This document shows positions 11,659-20,794 of a DNA stretch of 64,000 nt, piece after piece. The stretch spans positions 9,973,580 through 10,037,579 of the forward strand of contig CM045729.1 of assembly GCA_024760905.1 (NCBI GenBank), read 5' to 3'. Every line of letters begins with the position of its first letter. Positions within the stretch are counted from its first letter, which is position 1. Made by a program: the position numbers and the translations under genes. Below the pieces are notes generated by a model. That model had not been told where the DNA came from, made no database searches, and saw nothing but the letters and a program-made list of their open reading frames with translations. Source of the stretch: Plotosus lineatus (taxonomy: Eukaryota > Chordata > Actinopteri > Siluriformes > Plotosidae).

Positions 11659-11913
11659 AGCATGTCAGGGAAAGAGAAACAAGATTCTGCTCGAATCAAA
11701 GAAATAGACAAAGTCGTAAAAAAAACAATTTTAGGTGGGAATGGATGGAAACAGAAACCGTAGCATTCAATTTCCGGAACATTTGGTGTTCAAGCGAAGA
11801 ACCCAGAACCTTACGGACTTAACCCTTTGTTTACCGTTCGACCAGAAACTTCCGTGCAAAGAAAAGAGCCAGTGAAACAACCAGTTCCTGTCACAGATCG
11901 AGCAGTTAATTTT
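11659..11913 (+). other. Candidate coding exon or element leader, function unknown (unit A)
   Basis: A readable stretch gives SISGTFGVQAKNPEPYGLNP followed by VKQPVPVTDRAVNFE, ending at GAG/GTATGT, which fits a splice donor. Upstream reading from MSGKEKQDSARIKEIDK is interrupted by a stop at 11763. The stretch is kept in B (about 32597-32850) and C (about 53399-53652). It may be a host exon or the leader of the gypsy element that follows. Confidence 0.3.
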
Positions 11914-12410
11914 GAGGTATGTTTGAGAATTTTCTTGTCTAGTTTCCGATTATATTTTTCAAATTATTGTGAATGCATGCATGTTTTAGGTGTAGGACGT
12001 TCATGTGTTTATTCCATGAACTGAATCAAATGAGCCGACTCGATGGTCACTGAACAATTTTTCTGCTATTTAAAATAAATAAATTATTGCCACATTAATG
12101 CAAGAGTTTTTCGTGATTAACTGATGTAAATAGGCATTGTTATTAATTGTTTCTAAACAGCAGCGGGAGTGGGTGCTCGTGTAATTAGCTCATTAATATT
12201 GGAAATGTAAAAATATGAATCTTAGACTCGACCGAAACGCCTCAGCATCCAGAACAACAAACTTTCGAAGGCAGCCTCTGTCATGTCATCATAAACGGAA
12301 CCGGAAGTATTAATAAAGCGAGTGGTCTTGAAACCGAAGTTGTGTGTGTGAGTCTTCACGTGTTAGAGCAGTTATAGAAGCCATATTGATCGCAAGCAGG
12401 AGGGTTTACA
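11914..12410 (+). mobile_element. Probable 5' LTR/leader of Ty3/gypsy element (unit A)
   Basis: AT-rich non-coding sequence has an AATAAA-type signal near 12313 and ends in CAGGAGGGTTTACA directly before TTGGCGACGAG, a primer-binding-site-like sequence at 12411. The left LTR edge cannot be placed, because no second LTR exists downstream to compare. Confidence 0.45.
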
Positions 12411-12476
12411 TTGGCGACGAGAATAAATAGCTCACGAAGAAGACGTAAACATTAGAACTGTGACAGTTTCGTGAAA

Positions 12477-13295
12477 ATGGCAGAACTAAGTGATGTTCGT
12501 GGCATGTCTGCATTCAACCTCTCCGGCGATGCTAGTGCTGTTAGCATTCGGTGGAAAGCATGGATAGAGGAATTTGAGGCATACGCTGATAGTAAAGCAC
12601 TATTTGTTGTGGAAGGAAGGGCAGATAATCAGGCACAGAGGCATCCATTACTGCTGTATACAGCGGGAGCTGGACTTAGAAGTGTTTTCAAAACTCTGCC
12701 AGACCGGGGTGAGTCTCAAGAATATTTTAAGGCAATAACCGCTCTGAAGACACACTTGACTGTGAAACCAAACATAATTTATCAATGCCACATCTTCAGA
12801 AAAATGAAGCAAACTGATGAAACTGTGTCACAGTATGTCAATAGATTACGTGCAGCAGCTGAGGGCTGTGATTACAATGATGTTGATGACCAAATTCGTG
12901 ATCAGGTGGTGGAAAACTGCAAGTCTGACCAGTTGAGAATCAAGTTCCTGGAAAAGGGAGATGAACTTTCATTCAGCTCAATGTTGAAAATGTCTGCAAT
13001 GTTTGAAGCTGTTGAAGAACAGATGAAAGAAATGAATGTAAAAGGGGGTCAATGTGAACGTGTTCAAAGAATAAAGGAACATAAATCAGTCAAATACAGT
13101 CAGAAGACAGGGCAAAACGATAATGCCTGTTTCTATTGTAGAAAAGTCGGTCACTATGGTAGAGATCCGACCTGTCCAGCAAGAGGTCAACAGTGTCAAA
13201 GGTGTAAGGGATTTGATCACTTTGCTTCAAAGTGTTACACTGACTCATCCAGAAAACCCCGCACAAAAGAAAAACGGGATAAAAAGTGGCTTTAG
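12477..13295 (+). CDS. Gypsy gag polyprotein ORF (unit A)
   Basis: The ATG at 12477 lies in good context (AAAATGG), giving about 272 residues. The N-terminal half is a retrotransposon gag domain (FKAITALKTHL, FRKMKQTDETVSQYVNRLRA). The C-terminus has two zinc knuckles: CFYCRKVGHYGRDPTC (a slightly long CCHC) and the canonical CQRCKGFDHFASKC. It would form virus-like particles that package the element RNA. It overlaps the protease frame in a different frame, implying ribosomal frameshifting. It is intact here and in B. Confidence 0.82.
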   Translation: MAELSDVRGMSAFNLSGDASAVSIRWKAWIEEFEAYADSKALFVVEGRADNQAQRHPLLLYTAGAGLRSVFKTLPDRGESQEYFKAITALKTHLTVKPNIIYQCHIFRKMKQTDETVSQYVNRLRAAAEGCDYNDVDDQIRDQVVENCKSDQLRIKFLEKGDELSFSSMLKMSAMFEAVEEQMKEMNVKGGQCERVQRIKEHKSVKYSQKTGQNDNACFYCRKVGHYGRDPTCPARGQQCQRCKGFDHFASKCYTDSSRKPRTKEKRDKKWL

Positions 13296-14004
13296 TAACA
13301 GGAAAAATGGAAGGAAACCACATGGCCGTAGCAATGTAAAGCACTTGGAGGCTGAGAAGGTGAAAAGTGATTGTGAAGAGCAGGAAAGTGAAAGGTATGT
13401 TTTCAGCATGAGAAGTAATGTGCACAGAATGAACAGAGTGAGGAGTGATAGCAGTGAAGTCATTCCCGTGTCAGTGGGTGGAGTTGATATGGACATTATT
13501 GTTGACTCTGGCAACGATAGCAACATCATCGACCGTGATTTGTGGAACTACCTGAAGTCGAAGAGTATCAAATGTGTGTCGAAGAAAGGAGGTAGGCAGT
13601 TGTTTCCATATGCCAGTTCAACATCACTGAAAACCCTGGGAACATTCAATGCAGAAATTGTAGCTGGGAATTTAAGGGCAGATGCTTGGTTCACTGTGAT
13701 AGATGGCAGTGCAGAACCAATTCTGAGTCAGGAAACCGCTATGAAACTTGGCGCACTAAAGATTGAACTGAATATCAACTTGCAAGAGATCCCCAACTGT
13801 CTGAACAAGTACCCTGATGTATTCCATGGACGAGGAAAAATGAAAAGTCGGCAGATCAAGCTTAAAATTAATCCTGAAATAAAGCCGATCGCTCAACCAA
13901 TGCAACGCGTCCCGTTTGGGCTGCGTGAAAAGGTCAAAGCCAAAGTCCAAGAGCTCATTGCAAAAGACATCATTGAGCCAGTTGAAGAACCTATACTACT
14001 ATAG
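13123..14004 (+). CDS. Gypsy protease and truncated RT start (unit A)
   Basis: The open frame overlaps gag. The aspartic protease active site is the VDSG in MDIIVDSGNDSNIIDRDLW, followed by TLGTFNAEIVAG and AWFTVIDG. The frame then reaches the N-terminal RT segment IKPIAQPMQRVPFGLREK and QELIAKDIIEPVEEP, where it is cut by the internal deletion and stops at 14004. The first residues of the frame overlap the gag zinc knuckles and are probably not translated in this frame. Confidence 0.78.
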   Translation: MPVSIVEKSVTMVEIRPVQQEVNSVKGVRDLITLLQSVTLTHPENPAQKKNGIKSGFSNRKNGRKPHGRSNVKHLEAEKVKSDCEEQESERYVFSMRSNVHRMNRVRSDSSEVIPVSVGGVDMDIIVDSGNDSNIIDRDLWNYLKSKSIKCVSKKGGRQLFPYASSTSLKTLGTFNAEIVAGNLRADAWFTVIDGSAEPILSQETAMKLGALKIELNINLQEIPNCLNKYPDVFHGRGKMKSRQIKLKINPEIKPIAQPMQRVPFGLREKVKAKVQELIAKDIIEPVEEPILL

Positions 14005-14540
14005 AGTAACCGCGAAGACCAAAGTCATAGCAGACGCCAGTCCTGTTGGTCTCGGAGCGGTCCTGGCACAAAAACGAACCGATGCAAATTGGCAAATCAT
14101 CTCATATGCAAGTCGTTCACTCAGCAATGTAGAACGCAGGTATTCACAGACTGAAAAAGCTCTCGCCTTAGTTTGGGCGTGTGAGAAGTTGTTTCATCCA
14201 TACATATACGGGATATCTTTTGAGCTGGTCACTGACCACAAGCCTTTAGAGCACTCTACTCCTCACCAAAATCGAAACCTTGCGCTAGGATAAAGCGTTG
14301 GGTCCTGCGTCTGCAACAGTACGACTTCAAAGTTGTGTATGCACCAGGGAAGAGCGACATTGCTGATCCACTGTCCAGATTGTTGAAGGGACGGTTTGTG
14401 AAACCTCTAGCCATTTCATGTAGTGCTGAAAAGTATGTGAGGTTTGTTGCAGTGAACGCAACGCCTCAGGCTGTTACGATGAGCTGGAAATTGTGCGACA
14501 GTGTATCGATTCTGGCGATTGGAAACATTGTGAATTGAAG
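14005..14540 (+). pseudogene. Gypsy RNase H segment (unit A)
   Basis: TKVIADASPVGLGAVLAQ, YASRSLSNVERRYSQTEKAL and FELVTDHKPLE are hallmark RNase H sequences of Ty3/gypsy Pol. They are joined directly to the truncated RT start. The frame breaks near 14290, then YAPGKSDIADPLSRL continues in another frame up to 14538. It is non-functional as it stands. Confidence 0.78.
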
Positions 14541-15179
14541 CAGTATGTGATTGTGAGTTCGGAATTGTGTTGTGTAGGGAAGATGGTGCTGCGAGGTAGT
14601 CGCATAGTAATTCCCAAGTGTTTGAGACCCAGAGTCTTGTCACGAGCACATGAAGGGCATCTTGGTGTTGTGGGCACGAAACAGAATTTGAGATCTGAAG
14701 TGTGGTGGCCGAACATGGATAAGGAGGTGGAAAAGTTCTGTAAAACATGTCATGGTTGTCAGTTGGTAAGCAAGCCAAGTCCTCCAGAACCGATTCAGAC
14801 CACAGTGCTCCCTTCAAAGCCTTGGGAGAACTTAGCAATGGATTTCTTGGGGCCATTACCTTCAGGTGAATCAATCCTAGTTGTTATTGACTATTACAGT
14901 CGATCTTATGAATACAAGGTCATGCAATCAACCACTGCACAGAAAACTGTAGATGCTCTCAAAAGCATGTTCTCCAGACATGGGTTACCGGTATCAATCC
15001 ACTCCGACAACGATCCTCAGTTTATATCAGAGACAATGAGAGACTATCTCAGGGACAATGGCATTGAACACCATCGTGTCATCCCTCGTTGTGCCCAAGC
15101 GAATGGAGAGGTGGAGAGACAAAATCAGTCTCTTGTGAAGAGATTGAAGATTGCTCATGCAACAAAACAGAACTGGTAA
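14493..15179 (+). pseudogene. Gypsy integrase (unit A), truncated by a stop
   Basis: The zinc-binding HHCC module is visible (EGHLGVVGTKQNLRSEVWWP, FCKTCHGCQ), as are catalytic positions in MDFLGPLPSG (D), IHSDNDPQF (D) and NGEVERQNQ (E). Integrase inserts the cDNA into the host genome. Lysine codon AAA of B/C reads TAA at about 15177, ending the frame early. The tail (YRATPHTVTGRSSAELLFGR) continues beyond the stop. Confidence 0.8.
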
Positions 15180-15905
15180 GATGCATTGCAGGTATATGTC
15201 ACTCAGTACCGGGCAACGCCTCACACTGTCACGGGGAGAAGCTCAGCGGAACTATTGTTTGGAAGGAAGATGAGAACAAAGTTGCCTGTTCTCATTCCTG
15301 AATCTGTCGACTACGAGGTTCGTGATCGAGATGCTGAAAAGAAAGGACTGTCAAAGTTATATGCAGATGAAAACGCCATGCCGTCCCACTCCCAGATCGT
15401 CCCAGGAGTACACCTGAACAACTCACCAGGACATCACAGAGCCATTAAAAACATATATAAATATACAATGAATATATCTTTTAATTTCCAATTTGTGTAA
15501 AAAAATCCTCAATTTTAGTCCATTGTTCGAGATCAGTTTTTAATATGACTGTGTCCTTCACGGCTTAGGTGAACATCACGGGGTCCAGAGAAATGACCTG
15601 GATCGCGGTGGCCTGCTGCGTTAATAACTTTATGATGGAGAGCTGGGTGGTTGAGGCGCGCCTCCAGCTGAGGCAGATTACTTGGATTGGTGCAGTGGTA
15701 ATGCGGGCGTTTGGGGCATGGGCCAGACAGGTGAGTGCACGGAGAGCATTAGCACTTCGATGCTATGTCATCACTATCCACCAAACGCAGCAGAGGAGAG
15801 AATAGCACCGGCTTCCAGAGGCATGATGTTTACCTGCACAACATATACACGGGAAATGATCAAACAGGTCTGCTTCCAGCTCAGAGACACTTGAAAGAGA
15901 GCTTC

Positions 15906-15928
15906 TGTGTGTGTGTGTGTGTGTGACA

Positions 15929-15990
<62 letters not shown>
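15906..15990. repeat. (TG)n microsatellite in last RSPH14 intron (unit A)
   Basis: TG repeats interrupted once by ACATA fill over half of the short intron. On the gene strand this is a CA repeat that begins three bases into the intron. Confidence 0.9.
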
Positions 15991-16377
15991 ACCTCGGGTA
16001 GCCAGCTGTGATGTACATCAGGGTTCCTGCAGCATTGGCTCTGACCTCTTTGTCTTCATCAGAGAGTAGCTTTACCAACACCCAGGGACAACGTTCTCCT
16101 CCCACACCTTCACCTTCCCCTCAGTGGGGACACTGAACAAGGAACAATCGTTAAAAGAGGGATGAGAAAGAATGACAGTTTTAAAAGGGAGTAAAATAAA
16201 GGGAGTGGAGAGATGGATGAGAAGTGGAGGAGAAGAAGAGGATAAAAGAAAAGAGAGATTAAAAGAAAGACAGAGAGAGACAGTGAGAATGCGAGAGAGA
16301 TTGCATGTGTGAGGGAGTGAGAGAAAGACACGGAGATACAGCGAAAGATGTAATATAAAGAAAGAAAGAAAGAAGAA

Positions 16378-16400
16378 TACAGAGAGAGAGAGAGAGAGAG

Positions 16401-16470
<70 letters not shown>

Positions 16471-16557
16471 GTGTGTGTGTGTGTGTGTTTGAAGAGAGAA
16501 AGACACAGAGATACAGCTGAAAGATGTATATAAAGAAAGAAAGACAGAAGGGAATAC

Positions 16558-16611
<54 letters not shown>

Positions 16612-16932
16612 TGTATGTTGAAAGAAGCGAGAAGACAGGAAGAGAGCAACAGAGAGTCTGAAAGAAATAGAGACGAAGAGAAAAGAGAGTGCAGGAGAGG
16701 TGAAAGAAGAAAGAGCTAGAAAGAGCAGAGTTGTGTGTAGAGAAAGAGAAAGACAGGGAGGGACAGTGCAAAAGAAGATATAGAGACAGTGTGAAAAAGG
16801 GAAGGAGGCAGAGAGAAAGAGTGCATGCGCATGTGTAAAGGGAAAGAGAGTGCAAGAGTCAGTCAGAGAGAAAAGAAGAGAGGGAGGGGGAGAGAAGAGG
16901 GAGAGGGAGAGAGAGAGAGAGAGAGAGAGAGC
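16378..16932. repeat. AG/TG-rich low-complexity block (unit A)
   Basis: AG runs (16378-16404, 16560-16610, 16900-16932) and a long TG run (16405-16488) lie in purine-rich DNA. On the RSPH14 strand this intron is extremely CT/CA rich. Long Ser-Leu or His-Thr open frames across it are artefacts. Confidence 0.88.
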
Positions 16933-17135
16933 ACTAGAAAAAGAGGTGTGTCAGTGGTGGGTGGAGCTCACCTGACAGCAACCACCATCATAACCCAGAA
17001 GGAGGCAGCGCGGCGGATGGAGTGTAGACAGGAGTGCTGTAGCTGCCTCTTCAGGATCGACACAACGATCCACTGGCCAGCGATGCAGTGACGAGCGTCC
17101 TGTATCTGACACAGGAGAAGCGCAAGCGTATACAG

Positions 17136-18960
17136 CGAGGAGTCGCCAACCAGCGGCATCTAGAGGCCGCATCTCACGGCTCTTTAAGCGCTGCCCTAGT
17201 GGCTCCCTGGAGCTTTTTCCAAAAATGTTTGAAAAATGGAAAAAGATATGGGGAGGGAAATATATTTTTGTGTTTAATATGGTTTCTGTAGGAGGACAAA
17301 CATGACACAAACATTCTTAACGTTTCCGAAATGCTGTAAAAAAATGTGTAGAATAAATATTACATTTCCAACATTTTCTGTCGCGAAGATTTAGCGTCAT
17401 AGCCTGCGACACACGTTTCTATCAGCGAAATTGGGCGGGATGCCAGGCGGGAAACACTGCACTGCAAATGCTGGAAGCTGTTTTGTGTCATTCGGCGCAA
17501 GCTGACTGTCTTTGCCAGAGATGTACAGCGAGGCACGCTCTCCCTTCCCCTCCTGAGAGAAATTCAAAAAAAGCCCATCACGATCACACACTCAACGTAG
17601 TGATTATTTACAAGGTCTGCGATCGTTTGGAAATGCAAGGCAACTGCATTTAGGGAGCAGATTTTTGCGAGTTCGAAAGGAAAAAATGACCTTTACTGTC
17701 TTTCCTGTCACACGCCCCTGGAGAGATTGACTCCGTCCTTGTTGAGCACATTTCCAGGTAGTAAATCAAGCTGACCTTGAAATGGAAATGGCTGATATAG
17801 CCGACAAAGATTTATGGGTGTCCAAATTCAAGCGTCTGACAGCCGAGCTTGAAGCGTCACTTTCGCCAGAAAAGCCCAGCACTTGCCCAAAGCCACAAAT
17901 CGGAGCGAGAGTGAAAGCCTCCCAACACCGAGAAACTTGTCTATGACACATGGAATGCTCATGCTTCCTGACAGTTATAGGAACATGAAGACACTATGCA
18001 TTTGGAGTATTATCCATCTTTGGATCAACATACCTAAAGCGCAGCAGCAGATTTTCTCAAACATGAACTTACATCAAATCAAAATATCGCACCCGCCTCA
18101 CAGATGAGAGCTTTTGCAGTCCTGTGTCAAGATTAAAGTTACATCTTACATGCCCGATGTTGAGAAGCTGACCAGTGATGTCCGAAAACAGAAGTCACAT
18201 TAAACGGGAAGAACACAATCCTGTCATAGGCACATATTTCGTAACAAAGTGGCTGTTTTTATAAAGTGATTTCTGATTTTTCGTCAGTATATATTTGGAA
18301 TGACACTTAGGGATATTATTGTGTTTTGTTGCTCAGGTCCCAGGATAGCTGCGTTGGTTGCGTGGTCAAAAGAGAAGAGGATGCTGCTGCGTTTACCCTT
18401 GCACTGACTTGCTTAGCATTTGCACAGAAATCAAACTTAAACTGTATTAATTTGATTTTATATACTTTACCTTTTCAAAAGGCTGCTGTTTTATTTTTAT
18501 AAATGCAGGCTGCGTTTTATTGCACTCTGTTTGTTGCCCAGATAAGGGGCACGTTATGCACGCGTTCCATTTTGTTGTCAAAATAAAAATGACCTCAAAA
18601 ATCGGATTTCTTTATTGTATTTCTTTAATTTCATCAAAGCAATGAAACATAATTCATTAATATTGTAATGAAGTTAAACTCGAGGTGGCATCGCATACAA
18701 CAGAGTAGTCACGTGGTGCGTCATTCTCTACAGGATGCGCTGCAGGGAAAATAAACATTTAATCATGAAGGCTCATTATGTATTTGTAGCCAACTTAGTC
18801 ATTTTGATAGTAGGCTAATATAGCTAATATAGATACACTACAGCATGTGTTGCCTTCATTATAAGGCTTATATAAGGCTTTTAATTTTTGAGGCTCCAGA
18901 CATATTTGTTTTGTTTTTGGTCCAATATGGCTCTTTCAACATTTTGGGTTGCCGACCCTG
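17136..18960 (+). mobile_element. hAT-family DNA transposon inserted in an RSPH14 exon (unit A)
   Basis: The termini are inverted: CGAGGAGTCGCCAACC on the left and GGTTGCCGACCCTG on the right. Both are flanked by the 8-bp target duplication GTATACAG (17128-17135 and 18961-18968). An 8-bp duplication and CAGGGGTCGGCAACC-type ends are hAT features. The internal transposase remnant is frame-broken here but open in B and C. Confidence 0.85.
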
Positions 18961-19436
18961 GTATACAGGATAAGCTCCCTGATGTCCTTGTACTCCGTCG
19001 GGATCTTCATCACAAGCTTCGGCACCAGACCAAGAGACACCATACACTCCACAGCCGTCGGAATCTCCGACATCATCTTTAACACACGGCGCACGTTCAC
19101 ACGGCAGGCGATCTCCGGCTCATCCAGAAGCTCCAGCAGAGGCTTGAGGGCATTGCACCGTAGAACCGCGTCCCTGCACACAGATATCTCAGATAAACAC
19201 TGGAAATGGGCACCCATGACTCATCGCAGTGTCTCTATGTCTCAAGTGCGTTAATGATAAGATGTTTGGAGCGACTCACCTCCCCACGCTGTGTCTCACC
19301 AGCTGATGAAGCACTTCAGTTGTTTTAGTCCTCACCAAGACGTCGTCGTCCTTCAGCAACACCGGCAGTCTTTCTAAACAACCTGAAAACCATCCAAGGA
19401 AGAAATCAACGCAAGGTCACACCTCGTCAATTCCGT

Positions 19437-19600
19437 AAGGCATTTGGCAGACACCCTTATCCACAGCAACTTACAACTGAGGGTTAAGGGCCTTGCTCAA
19501 GGGCCAAACACTGCCAGCATGTTGCTGCTGGGACTTGAACCCCAACCATTGGAACCTTTGGATCAGTAACCCAGAACCTTAACCTCTGTGCCACCAAATT
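19437..19600 (-). mobile_element. tRNA-derived SINE, GGCATTTGGCAGAC type (unit A)
   Basis: The plus strand reads GGCATTTGGCAGACACCCTT, then AAGGGCCTTGCTCAAGGGCC and CTTGAACCCCAACC (complement of a box-B-like motif). This is a very common repeat of otophysan and other fish genomes. It lies just beyond the RSPH14 exon ending at 19382. Confidence 0.65.
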
Positions 19601-19628
19601 CACCATGAAGTTTTTACCATAAAACTAA

Positions 19629-19770
19629 GGTCAGGGGTTCAAGCCCCGCTATCACCGGGTTTTCACTGCTGTTCCCCCAGTGCAGCTAAATGGGTTATCA
19701 AAGGCAGGCCATGTCTCTGACTGTCTATGGATTTTCATGTAAAAGAACCATTGGTTCGTGACTATTAACC
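19629..19770 (+). mobile_element. RTE-tail SINE family, head and partial body (unit A)
   Basis: GGGGTTCAAGCCCCGCTATC (box-B-like) is followed by CCCAGTGCAGCTAAATGGGT and TATCAAAGG, as in the SINE at 9704. The element fades after AAAGAACCATTGGTTCG, so it lacks the RTE tail. Confidence 0.65.
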
Positions 19771-20204
19771 CTGAGATCGCAAGTTTGAATCCAGGTTAAT
19801 CCACAGCTGCCTGTGACAGCGAGACCTTGGGAGCCAACTGGCTGAGCTCTCATGGGAGGGAGGGACAGCATACACTCACTTCACTGTCACTCAGAGCGAT
19901 CTCCAGCCAATCGTAGGCGTCTGTGAACTCATTCATTAGAGGGGTCGAATAGCGCTTTCCCTCTGAGTGTGTTGGACCGCAACTGAAATACTCAGCACAA
20001 CAGTTCAAACAGAGGCAGGTGGTTAGCATTGTATATCACGGAGGGGGTGTGCGCATGCTTTCACCCCTCCCTGGTCGATGATAGGGAAGGCAATGCCTGA
20101 TGGGTGGGAATTGGATACGAATAAATTAGGGAGCAAAATGGGGGTGAAATCAAAATAGGATCATCACTGACATTCGCTAAGAGTATGTTCCTCATTCCTT
20201 CATT
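19771..20204. other. Interval without recognised gene (unit A)
   Basis: No gene or clear repeat. A short stretch near 19780-19830 (GATCGCAAGTTTGAATCC, TGACAGCGAGACCTTGGGAG) has the look of an old tRNA-like SINE. Confidence 0.4.
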
Positions 20205-20465
20205 TTCTAACCAGCTTAACAGTAATAAGGGCAACAGAGAGGCTGGCCACCACAGGGCCAACACACACACCGAGGGGTAATTTGGAACCGCCAATTAGAC
20301 AACTGTGCATATTTTTGGAAAGCAGAAAGACACTGGACAATCTGGAAGAAACCCATGAAAGCATGGGAAGAACATGCAAACACCACGCAGAAACGCCCCG
20401 AGCCCAAGAGGCAAAACCAGGACATTCTTGCTGTGAGGTGGACATGCTGACCACTGCTGTGCTGC
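20205..20465 (-). mobile_element. tRNA-derived SINE, copy 1 of an adjacent pair (unit A)
   Basis: The plus strand carries GGAAGAACATGCAAACACCA, then GCTGTGAGGTGGACATGCTG at the right end. This is the complement of a tRNA-like head with a box-A-like CAGTGGTCAGCATG. The left end shows the common fish 3' module. An identical arrangement is found in B and C. Confidence 0.62.
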
Positions 20466-20477
20466 CTATTTTAGCCT

Positions 20478-20790
20478 TAAGTTGCTGAATCCTATTCGGG
20501 TTGCGGATCGATCTCAGCACACACTTGGCCAAGATCGGGTACACCCTGAATAGCTCACCAGACCATCACAGAGCCAACAGATACACAACCACTGACACTC
20601 ACACTCACACCCCGGGGCAATCTGGAACAGAGAGTTAGACTAATGTGCATGTCTTTGGACTTTGGGAGGAAACCAGAGTACCCAGAGGAAACCCACACAA
20701 GCACAGGAAGTCCAAACTCCTCAAAGTCTCGGGACTTGAACCCCAGGACCTTCTGGCTTTGAGACAGATCTGCTGATCATTATGCCGTCA
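20478..20790 (-). mobile_element. tRNA-derived SINE, copy 2 of an adjacent pair (unit A)
   Basis: The modules are GGGTACACCCTGAATAGCTC, TTTGGACTTTGGGAGGAAAC and GGACTTGAACCCCAGGACCT, the last being the complement of a box-B-like motif. Same orientation as copy 1 and only a dozen bases away. The Tc1 element at 20795 follows immediately. Confidence 0.62.
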
Positions 20791-20794
20791 CCTC

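Larger units (their letters stand above)
12411..15400 (+). mobile_element. Ty3/gypsy LTR retrotransposon, RT-deleted and lacking a 3' LTR (unit A)
   Basis: The order is a PBS-like site, gag, aspartic protease, the start of RT, RNase H and integrase. Between PVEEPILL (about 13999) and TKVIADASPVGLGAVLAQ (about 14024) the whole RT palm including the YVDD region is missing. The same join occurs in B and C. After the integrase the sequence runs into a SINE-like piece at about 15400, with no 3' LTR. The element cannot reverse transcribe itself. Confidence 0.85.
15370..18880. other. Block of insertion-rich noise relative to units B and C
   Basis: Between matched landmarks (GATGAAAA at 15367/36302 and GGCTCCAGAC at 18892/39711) unit A is 116 bases longer than B. 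The difference is spread as many 1-4-base events. In the hAT coding stretch alone, A spans 786 bases where B and C both span 747. Sequence just outside the block (14500-15160 and 18960-19430) aligns to B nearly without gaps. Confidence 0.7.
15576..19382 (-). pseudogene. RSPH14 (radial spoke head 14) relic, last four exons, split by a hAT element (unit A)
   Basis: Exons read right to left are 19382-19280, 19173-18961 joined across a transposon to 17135-16972, 16132-15993, and 15833-15576. The first half is clean and gives armadillo-type sequence ([48 protein letters not shown]). RSPH14/RTDR1 is an armadillo-repeat protein of ciliary and flagellar axonemes; I recognise it by overall similarity and matching exon phases. 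The 5' exons are absent from the whole unit. The 3' half (15576-17135) has scattered small insertions that break every exon, in a block that looks like poor sequence. The transposon in the second exon disables it regardless. Confidence 0.75.

Noticed and set aside
14416..14874. Minus-strand open frame of 152 codons opposite the integrase, repeated in B and C
   Set aside because: It is the antisense of the gypsy integrase start. Its conservation follows from unit duplication, and no motif is present.
16072..16855. Several long minus-strand open frames rich in His-Thr and Ser-Leu
   Set aside because: They are translations of TG and AG microsatellites in three frames, with no domain or splice support.
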